Source: JANQPA01 sp964548175
GTDB lineage: Bacteria > Bacteroidota > Bacteroidia > Chitinophagales > Saprospiraceae
Reading direction: 5' to 3'
NCBI GenBank assembly: GCA_964548175.1
Contig: CAZJQS010000023.1
Span: 1-64,000 of the forward strand
DNA length: 64,000 bases
The stretch's first letter is position 1, and each line of letters starts with the position of its first letter. The notes under the pieces were generated by a model. It saw only the letters and a list, made by a program, of their open reading frames with translations. It was not told the DNA's origin and made no database searches. This document shows, piece after piece, positions 25,389-32,517 of the stretch. A program made the position numbers and the translations under genes.

Positions 25389-27998
25389 ATGATGAAAGCT
25401 ATTCCTTTATGGTTCTGCCTGATGGCCTGCAACTGCTACCTCAGTGCTCAGTTTGTCGAAAACTTTAATGACGGCGATTTTACCAGTAATCCAGCTTGGA
25501 CCGGTAACACCGATCAGTTTATCGTTACTGAAGGCGTTCTCCAACTCAATAACCCGGGCGCATCCGGTGTAACCACTTCTTTCCTTTCCACCGAAGCCGC
25601 TACTTCTCTGGACGAGGGCACTACCTGGCGTTTTTTCACAAGATTGGATTTTGCCCCTTCCTCTACCAATCAGCTCAGGATCTACCTGGCAGCTAACCGG
25701 CCGGAACTGGAGCTGTCCACCCAGGCTTATTTTCTCGAAATCGGCCAGAGCGGTAATGAGGACGCCATCAAATTATATGTCCAAAACCAAGAGGTCGTTC
25801 AACTCCTCGGGCAGGGTGCTCCCGGAACAGTAGCAGCAGAACCTGTTCTGGCTGGTATCGAAGTATTCCGGTCCACTTCAGGAGAATGGACCATCTCAGC
25901 CGATTATTCAGGGGGGAACAATTATGCCGAAGAATTTTCCGTAGTGGATACTACTTTTTCCATACTGAACTACTTCGGCTTCCTGTGCCGTTACAGCTCT
26001 ACTCGCTCTGAATCGTTCTTTTTTGACGACATCGAGATCGATCCGCTATTTGTAGACAGGATTCCCCCGGAGGTCATTTCCGCCACAGCCCTCTCTTCAC
26101 GAAGAATATCCCTTGCTTTCAATGAGGTTTTAGATTCTGCTTCCGCTGCGCGCACCGGGAATTACACACTCGACCAGGGCATCGGCCAACCGGCCGGGGT
26201 TTCATTTGATTCCCGAAACCCTACTCAGGTAGAATTAAATCTTGATGAAGACCTGGTGTCCGCTCAACTTTACACCATAACCATTTCAGGAGTCCGGGAC
26301 GTGAATCAGAATCCTGTCGACAACCAAACGATTGACGTCATTTTTTACAATATACAAGAGGCCGCTCCCGGTGACCTCATCGTTACTGAATTCATGACCG
26401 ATCCCACTCCATCCAGAGGATTACCGGAGGAAGAATACATCGAATTGTACAATCGCAGTGATAAGGTCCTTCAACTGGAGGGACTGTTGATCAATTCAGG
26501 TGCGACGCCCAGGCCTCTGCCTGAGTATTTACTGCTACCTGGCGCCTTTGTAACCGTTTGCGATGAAGACGTATTGCCCGAATTTCAAGTATTCGGCCCA
26601 GCCATTGCGGTCAGAACATTCCCCAGCCTGTCCAATGACGATGACGAAATAACCATTCTCGATGGCCGGGAAGAAGTCCTTTTCTCGATTTTCTATCAGG
26701 ACGAATGGTATGATGCAGACTCTTTGTCCGTAGGCGGTTATTCCCTGGAGCTGATCGACCCGAACGGTCCGGTCGACTGTCCGGGCAACTGGGCGGGATC
26801 AAGGGCTGAAAAGGGAGGGACTCCCGGGCAGCCCAATAGCGTTGCAAATCTCCTTCCGGAAAATATAGCCCCCCGGCTCAGTAATATTGTCATTGAAAGC
26901 GAGTTTGAGCTTCGTCTGACTTTTAATGAGCGTATGGATGAGGGGACAACCCTGGACGTCAATGCTTATGCCGTCAATCCTGCCGTTGGGATCTCGGAAG
27001 TAATGCCCGGAGTCGGCAATGAAGTCATCCTGATTTTAGCTGCAAGTTTGGTACAGGGGCAGAGCTATACGCTCACACTGGCTACCACCATTTCAGACTG
27101 CACCGGCAACACCCTGCCGGCGCCCCTGGAGATAGCGGTCGGTCTGCCTGAAGCCGCCACGCCCGGCGATCTGCTGCTGAGTGAAGTCCTGTTCCATCCG
27201 CAGGCAGGAGGAAATGATTTTGTGGAAATTTACAATGCATCTGCGAAGGTCATCAATCTGAATGGATTCTTCATTGCCAATACCGATAAAGATAGCGGTG
27301 ACACCCTCGCTATGGTAGAGAGTAATTACCTCATTTTTCCTGGCGAATACCTGGCGCTGACGGAAAACAGGGAGGATATTTTAATGAAATATTCCGTTGC
27401 GGCGCCTTCCCGCCTGCTGCTGAATGATCTGCCTACGCTGGAAGCCCGGTCTGGGAATGTCACCTTGCGAAATGCTGAAGGTATTGTCCTGGATGCTTTT
27501 GATTATGACGAGGATCTTCATTTCTCTTTACTCGACAATGAGCGGGGCGTTTCACTGGAAAGGCTGCGATTTGACCAGCCTACTCAAAGCCGGGGCAACT
27601 GGCACAGCGCCGCTGCTTCTGTTGGTTTTGCCACCCCCACGGCTCCAAATAGCCAGATGACGCCTCCCGGTGCGCCTGGTCAGGAACTGGTCAATATTGA
27701 AAACCCGCGATTCTCACCCGATAATGATGGTTTCGAGGATGTCTTGCTGATCCAGGTCAATCCGGAACGTCCCGGCTACGTGGCTAATATTAAGATCTTT
27801 GATGCACAAGGACGGTTAATAAAAGACCTGATTCGCAATACTTTGCTTGGCAACACAGAACTGTTCAAGTGGGATGGGCTCACCAACGAAAACAGCAAGG
27901 CCAGAATAGGGCCGTATGTGCTATGGATAGAACTATTTGAGCCGGAAGGGGAAGTTATTCGGGAAAAAAAGACCATCGTGGTAGCAGGAAAGTTATAG
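25389..27998 (+). CDS. Large secreted protein with lamin-tail and Ig-like domains
   Basis: An 869-residue exported protein with signal peptide (residues 1-22, ending YLSAQ). Domains by eye: an N-terminal jelly-roll-like region (about 25-210, VENFNDGDFTSNPAWTGNTD), Big_5/SbsA-type Ig at about 215-322 and 485-585, and lamin-tail domains at about 328-455 and 593-730 (EFMTDPTPSRGLPEEEYIEL, EVLFHPQAGGNDFVEIY). A C-terminal FlgD-like/gliding-type Ig domain covers about 745-869 (FSPDNDGFEDVLLIQVN). Such proteins are usually surface-exposed, sometimes with nuclease partners. It overlaps nothing and is followed 2 bases later by dgkA. Confidence 0.85.
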   Translation: MMKAIPLWFCLMACNCYLSAQFVENFNDGDFTSNPAWTGNTDQFIVTEGVLQLNNPGASGVTTSFLSTEAATSLDEGTTWRFFTRLDFAPSSTNQLRIYLAANRPELELSTQAYFLEIGQSGNEDAIKLYVQNQEVVQLLGQGAPGTVAAEPVLAGIEVFRSTSGEWTISADYSGGNNYAEEFSVVDTTFSILNYFGFLCRYSSTRSESFFFDDIEIDPLFVDRIPPEVISATALSSRRISLAFNEVLDSASAARTGNYTLDQGIGQPAGVSFDSRNPTQVELNLDEDLVSAQLYTITISGVRDVNQNPVDNQTIDVIFYNIQEAAPGDLIVTEFMTDPTPSRGLPEEEYIELYNRSDKVLQLEGLLINSGATPRPLPEYLLLPGAFVTVCDEDVLPEFQVFGPAIAVRTFPSLSNDDDEITILDGREEVLFSIFYQDEWYDADSLSVGGYSLELIDPNGPVDCPGNWAGSRAEKGGTPGQPNSVANLLPENIAPRLSNIVIESEFELRLTFNERMDEGTTLDVNAYAVNPAVGISEVMPGVGNEVILILAASLVQGQSYTLTLATTISDCTGNTLPAPLEIAVGLPEAATPGDLLLSEVLFHPQAGGNDFVEIYNASAKVINLNGFFIANTDKDSGDTLAMVESNYLIFPGEYLALTENREDILMKYSVAAPSRLLLNDLPTLEARSGNVTLRNAEGIVLDAFDYDEDLHFSLLDNERGVSLERLRFDQPTQSRGNWHSAAASVGFATPTAPNSQMTPPGAPGQELVNIENPRFSPDNDGFEDVLLIQVNPERPGYVANIKIFDAQGRLIKDLIRNTLLGNTELFKWDGLTNENSKARIGPYVLWIELFEPEGEVIREKKTIVVAGKL

Positions 27999-28000
27999 TT

Positions 28001-28357
28001 ATGAAAAAAATACACCGTCGCCTTTTGAGCTTTAAATATGCAGGGCAGGGGATCCGGACGTTGTTTTCCACTCAACCCAATGCACGCATACACCTGATCA
28101 TAATGATCCTCGTCATAGCCGCCGGCATCCGGCTGAACATATCCCGGATGGAATGGCTGGCGCTGGTGTTGACTTTTGGACTGGTGCTGGCGGCAGAAGG
28201 TTTCAATACGGCCCTGGAATACCTGACAGACCTGGTTTCTCCTGATCATCATCCGCTGGCGGGAAAGACCAAAGATGTAGCTGCCGGAGCCGTACTGATC
28301 GCGGCTATCACTGCTGTGTCGGTAGGGCTGCTGATCTTCTGGCCGAAGATTTTTTAA
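28001..28357 (+). CDS. dgkA: Diacylglycerol kinase/undecaprenol kinase family protein
   Basis: A 118-residue trimer-forming integral membrane kinase with three helices. Its motifs GFNTALEYLTDLVSP (catalytic Glu and the metal Glu) and KTKDVAAGAVLIAAITA match the DgkA/UndK family. Gram-positive-type members of this length usually phosphorylate undecaprenol rather than diacylglycerol, and that is possible here. It starts 2 bases after the stop of the lamin-tail gene, so the two share a transcript. It converges on nhaA. Confidence 0.92.
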   Translation: MKKIHRRLLSFKYAGQGIRTLFSTQPNARIHLIIMILVIAAGIRLNISRMEWLALVLTFGLVLAAEGFNTALEYLTDLVSPDHHPLAGKTKDVAAGAVLIAAITAVSVGLLIFWPKIF

Positions 28358-28375
28358 CCCCCTGACCATGATCCT

Positions 28376-29761
28376 TTATTTTATTGCCTCTTCTACCGCT
28401 TTTGAGAGGACGTTCTCTTCAGGCTCCTGATCAGAAACCTTTTTATCCGGCTTAGGCAGCGTCAGATAGAGGATCAGAAAGCCGGTGACCCCTGAGAAAG
28501 TAGATCCGGCCAGGATGCCGATTTTGGCTGGATTCAGCATACCCATATTGCCTGAAAAGGCCAGGTTGGAAATGAACAAAGCCATGGTAAAGCCAATCCC
28601 TCCCAGGAAGCCGAGCCCTGTCAGATGGATCCATCGGGTCCGGTCGGGCAAGGTGGACATTTTCATCCAAACCGCCAACCGGCTAAACAGAACGATGCCG
28701 ATCACTTTCCCCAAAAACAGCCCTGCAGCAATGCTCATGGACAGGGGGGTAATGATCTCGCTCTCTCCCTCGCCCAGGATCACGCCGGCATTGGCCAGAG
28801 CGAACAAAGGCATGATGCCCAAAGCCACATAAGGATGGAGGTTGTGTTCCAGTTTTTGTAAAGGCGGTTGGACCATGTCGATATAATCTTCCATTTCCAT
28901 AATGGCCCTGAGTTGGTTTTTGGCTAGAAATTGCTTGACGGAATGAATCTTATAGTCCATAAATTCAGACACGGCGGAGCGCGTTTCGGCTGCAAAAGTA
29001 CGCATGCGGATGCGGTTATTGGTAGGAATGATCAACGCTACTGAAATACCTGCCACCGTAGGGTGCACTCCCGACTGTAAAACCAGGTACCAAATAACAG
29101 TGCCGAAAAGAAAATATACAAAGGCATTACGCATGTTAAACTGCTTGAGCACCACCAGCAACCCCAGTACTCCCGCCGCCAGGTAGAGCATGTTCCAGGA
29201 TATGTCTGCAGAATAGAAGATAGCGATCACCAGTACAGCGCCAATGTCGTCTATTATGGCAAAAGCCGTCAGAAAAACTTTCATACTGTTGGGCACTCTT
29301 TTACCCAGCAACATCAATATACCCAATGAAAAGGCAATGTCGGTAGCCATTGGAATACCCCAGCCTTCCACCCCGGATCCTCCCTGAATGAACAATAAAA
29401 ACAAGCCGGCCGGTACGATCATTCCGCCGAGAGCAGCAAAAAAAGGAAGCGTTGCCTGCTTCAGATCGGACAACTCTCCTACCATTACTTCGCGTTTGAT
29501 CTCAAGCCCGACATAAAAAAAGAACATGGCCATCAGCCCATCGTTGATCCATATGTGCAGGGGTTTATCGATCATAAAATCTCCAAAGCCTATAGACAAA
29601 TGCGTATGCCAGATCGCATCATAAATATCCCCATAACCCGAATTAGCCCAAAACAACGCAATAAGCGCGAAGATGATCAACAGCAGACCGCTTAACGCTT
29701 CTGTATTGGTGAAGCGGGAAAAAGGAGTTGACAAACTGTCAATTAACTTGTCTGGAATCAT
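28376..29761 (-). CDS. nhaA: Na+/H+ antiporter NhaA
   Basis: Inner-membrane sodium/proton exchanger for sodium and alkaline pH homeostasis. It has 461 residues, longer than the 388 of E. coli, with an internal loop of about 45 residues (RSAVSEFMDYKIHSVKQFLA). The functional aspartates are present: IPMATDIAFSLG (equivalent of Asp133) and AIIDDIGAVLVIAIFY (Asp163/Asp164 pair). About twelve helices can be drawn. It lies 2 bases downstream of a formate/nitrite-channel gene on the same strand, an operon suggesting a joint role in ion or pH balance. Confidence 0.96.
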   Translation of the reverse strand: MIPDKLIDSLSTPFSRFTNTEALSGLLLIIFALIALFWANSGYGDIYDAIWHTHLSIGFGDFMIDKPLHIWINDGLMAMFFFYVGLEIKREVMVGELSDLKQATLPFFAALGGMIVPAGLFLLFIQGGSGVEGWGIPMATDIAFSLGILMLLGKRVPNSMKVFLTAFAIIDDIGAVLVIAIFYSADISWNMLYLAAGVLGLLVVLKQFNMRNAFVYFLFGTVIWYLVLQSGVHPTVAGISVALIIPTNNRIRMRTFAAETRSAVSEFMDYKIHSVKQFLAKNQLRAIMEMEDYIDMVQPPLQKLEHNLHPYVALGIMPLFALANAGVILGEGESEIITPLSMSIAAGLFLGKVIGIVLFSRLAVWMKMSTLPDRTRWIHLTGLGFLGGIGFTMALFISNLAFSGNMGMLNPAKIGILAGSTFSGVTGFLILYLTLPKPDKKVSDQEPEENVLSKAVEEAIK

Positions 29762-29763
29762 AT

Positions 29764-30618
29764 TTAGTCTTGTATCATTTTAAATTTTAGAATAGACACG
29801 AAAAAAGCGCCGCCGACAATGTTCCCAAGCGTCGCCCATCCTTGAGTGACCAGGTACTCTGACAGGCCGATCTTATCCGAGACCATCCAGCCTGCTAAGA
29901 GTTCAGTAGACCCCACAATACAGTGGTGCAAAGAACCTAAACCGATCACTGATGTGATCAGCACTACAATAAAAATACGGCTAATGGTCTCTTGTGAAGA
30001 CGTCACCAGCCATGACAGCAAGCCCATCAGCCAGCCGGCCAGAATGGCGCTGCCCATGATCAACATACCATCAACTTCAATGATGTGCAAGGCAATTTCT
30101 TCAAAACTCTTAACAGAGATAATGTTCAGCTGAGGCCCCAGCCAACTCAACATTGCCGCGATCAATAAACCGCCGATGATATTGCCGGTGTAAATAATCC
30201 CCCAAACGACCGCCATATTCCTCACGGATTCGCGGCCGCCCAACACCGGCAGCACCGCAAGCGTCGTGTGCTCGGTAAAAAGAGTGGATCTCCCTAACAC
30301 CACGAAAATGAATCCCAACGGATAGGCCGCAGCCATGATCAACTGCATGACCTGCTCCGAAGTACTCCCATTGAACAGGGTATACAAAACCCCCATAACC
30401 AAAAGGCTAAAACCAAGATCAAGCCCTGCAATAACTGAAGAAAGGAACAAACTCTGTTTGCTCCTTCTGTATTCCGTCAGACTCTCATCCATCTGTTCCT
30501 CTATGATCTGCTCGGGGTCTTTCGGGCGGTTGCTGACATCCTCCACTTTCCGGGGATAGTCTTTTATCCGTTTCTTTCGGATCTTACTCATCGCATCTTT
30601 TTTATGTTGTAACATCAA
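29764..30618 (-). CDS. Formate/nitrite transporter family channel (YfdC-like)
   Basis: A 284-residue membrane protein of the FocA/NirC fold, with an extended basic N-terminal cytoplasmic region (residues 1-60, MSKIRKKRIKDYPRK). Six helices follow. The SLHHCIVGSTELLAGWM segment around residue 235 matches the YfdC-like subgroup rather than classical FocA. An alternative start at 30591 (MSKIRKK) removes nine residues and may be the true one. It is the first gene of a two-gene operon with nhaA. Its substrate is unknown; formate, acetate or another weak acid is possible. Confidence 0.85.
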   Translation of the reverse strand: MMLQHKKDAMSKIRKKRIKDYPRKVEDVSNRPKDPEQIIEEQMDESLTEYRRSKQSLFLSSVIAGLDLGFSLLVMGVLYTLFNGSTSEQVMQLIMAAAYPLGFIFVVLGRSTLFTEHTTLAVLPVLGGRESVRNMAVVWGIIYTGNIIGGLLIAAMLSWLGPQLNIISVKSFEEIALHIIEVDGMLIMGSAILAGWLMGLLSWLVTSSQETISRIFIVVLITSVIGLGSLHHCIVGSTELLAGWMVSDKIGLSEYLVTQGWATLGNIVGGAFFVSILKFKMIQD

Positions 30619-30824
30619 AAAAGATGACCCATGTTCGTTTTTTGCTGATGAAGTTGTTAAAAGTTATTCTTAAGGATTGCAAAATGACCTTTTTAGATAT
30701 TATGATCCTCTAACGAAAGGTAGGATGCTTTCCCCTGGAAAAGCATGGTGTTATAACAAAATCAGTTAAAAAGAGAAACTGATTTTTGGAATGACCTAAT
30801 ATTAAAATAAGTGCTTATACAATA

Positions 30825-30916
30825 ATATTTAAAGATAATTTGCCGCCCCTTGGGCGGCAAATTATCTTTAAATATAGGTTTTGTTGGCGCCCTGGGCGCC
30901 AACAAAACCTATATTT
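30825..30916. repeat. Tandem pair of long perfect hairpins between glk and the channel gene
   Basis: Hairpin 1: arms 30825-30848 and 30852-30875 are perfectly complementary over 24 bp with a 3-base loop and core TTTGCCGCCC. Hairpin 2: arms 30870-30892 and 30894-30916 are complementary over 23 bp around a single base, with core GTTGGCGCCC. The two share about six bases. They lie 23 bases after the glk stop, so may act as its terminator, but no proper T-run follows. The rest of 30619-30938 is AT-rich leader of the channel operon. Confidence 0.85.
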
Positions 30917-30938
30917 GGAATGGTTTGCTTACTTATCC

Positions 30939-31970
30939 TTAATCAAACCCTATCCCATAAAAAGCTGCTCCCAGCAAAGCCGTTTTTGAGTTTAAAATAA
31001 TATGAATGGGTATTTCCTTTATTAAAGATTGCAGCCGGCCTACAGGAAAGAAGTGTTCGAGAAAGACGTTCTTCAGCTCTTCATTCCAGATTTTCGGTAT
31101 GATGCCGCCACCGATAAACAGTCCGCCAGTGGATTTGATCTTAAGGGCCAGATTAGCAGCTTCAATGGCCAGGAACCGCACAAACTGCTCCAGCGTTTCG
31201 ACACAAATGCCGCAGTTGTCCTTTACCCCTTTGCTGATCTCCGCCGCCGGATCCCCCTCATTGACGTTTTTCTCCAGCCAGAAGGGCGTCTCGCGTTTCT
31301 TGACGTCCCGCAGAAACCGATAGATGGTGTGGATACCGGGGCCGGAAAGGACCCGCTCCCAACTGACATGATCGTGTTTAGACTGAAGATATTGCAAGAT
31401 CTCTACATCCATCGGGCTCCGAGGGCCAAAATCACAATGCCCCCCTTCCGTAGCAAAAGGATGCAACGCTGCTCCATCCCAATACAAACCAGCTTCACCG
31501 AGGCCTGTACCCGGAGAAATGATGGCCGCGTTTCCAACAGGCCGTTCATTTCCATCATAAATAGTCAGCACATCGTCCTGATTGAGCGCGCTTAAGCCGA
31601 AAGCATTGGCTTCCAGATCGTTGATCAGGCTGACGTTGGGAATCCCCAGTTTCTTGCTGAGGGCTTTGCAGTCCAGTTTCCAGTTCAGATTAGTAGCCTG
31701 GGCCTTCCCCTGATGAATAGGCCCCGCAAAGGCAATACACATGCGATCGGGCAACGTCACCTCATCGGCAAAATCCAGAACAATGTCCTGAAAGTTTTCC
31801 CAGTCCCTGGACGCATATTTATAGTCTCTTTCAATCTCACAATGGCCATTTTTAATGTGGCAGAGCGCCAGATGGGTTTTGGTCCCACCTACATCGGCCG
31901 CCAGCACTTTATGGTCTTCAAATAATCTTTCTTTGTGCGGAAAAGCTATCGGAATGAATAGTTTTTGCAT
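30939..31970 (-). CDS. glk: Glucokinase
   Basis: ATP-dependent phosphorylation of glucose to glucose 6-phosphate. It has 343 residues; the ROK-independent Glk type is indicated by VLAADVGGTKTHLALCH (phosphate binding), CIAFAGPIHQGK, SLINDLEANAFGL (catalytic Asp), and FATEGGHCDFGPRSP with the sugar-binding EGG-H-CDF motif. The C-terminal GGLFIGGGIIPKIW motif is also present. It stands alone on the minus strand, followed by the double hairpin, and is divergent from the orphan SusC across 547 bases. Confidence 0.93.
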   Translation of the reverse strand: MQKLFIPIAFPHKERLFEDHKVLAADVGGTKTHLALCHIKNGHCEIERDYKYASRDWENFQDIVLDFADEVTLPDRMCIAFAGPIHQGKAQATNLNWKLDCKALSKKLGIPNVSLINDLEANAFGLSALNQDDVLTIYDGNERPVGNAAIISPGTGLGEAGLYWDGAALHPFATEGGHCDFGPRSPMDVEILQYLQSKHDHVSWERVLSGPGIHTIYRFLRDVKKRETPFWLEKNVNEGDPAAEISKGVKDNCGICVETLEQFVRFLAIEAANLALKIKSTGGLFIGGGIIPKIWNEELKNVFLEHFFPVGRLQSLIKEIPIHIILNSKTALLGAAFYGIGFD

Positions 31971-32517
31971 AACCTGAATTTTATGGAAGGAAAGATAGAA
32001 AATTCAGTTGACTTCAAAAGAATGTAAAAGGCAAAACCGCTAACAACATTTGGCTCCTCCGGAGCCGCTACCTTTGAAGGATCAAGACTAGAATTCGAGA
32101 TCAAAATACATTGGATGTAATAAATTAACTTGAGTTCGGAGACTTTCTTTTTGATAATCAGCCTACTAGCCCCGCTAGGGGTTGAATGTTGGTAGAAAAA
32201 AGGGGTAACAACAAAAACCCGTAGGCCGTAGGTACGGAATATATGACGTATCTACAGCGCGCTATCCTTTAATTTCAATTTTTTTCTAACAACATTTGGC
32301 TCCTCCGGAGCCACTACCTTTGGAGGATCAAGACTCGAATTCAAGATCGGAATTCATTGAATGTAATAAATTAACGTGAGGTCGGAGATTTTCCAAAGAT
32401 GGAAAAACCCATGTTTTATCAGGCAGCACCACCTTAATTCGATAACCCTGGGGCGTTTGCATGGGCTCAAAAAAAATCCGATATTACAGACTACAGAACA
32501 CTTCCAATTAAAACAAG
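31971..32517. repeat. Intergenic region with a duplicated 108-base repeat
   Basis: Two direct copies (32040-32147 and 32286-32393, about 90% identical by eye) share ACAACATTTGGCTCCTCC, a GGCTCC-TCC-GGAGCC hairpin and ATGTAATAAATTAAC. Between them is a block (about 32161-32260) with small inverted repeats (CCCCGCTAGGGG, CCGTA...TACGG) and GAATGTTGGTAGAAAA, which resembles dispersed REP-like repeats I recall from Bacteroidota. No gene. Promoters of glk and the orphan SusC must lie here, but no clear TAnnTTTG was found. Confidence 0.7.

Noticed and set aside
30600..30618. Certainty about the first ATG of the formate/nitrite channel
   Set aside because: ATGs at 30618, 30615 and 30591 are all possible; no ribosome-binding signal decides, so the longest is listed with a note.
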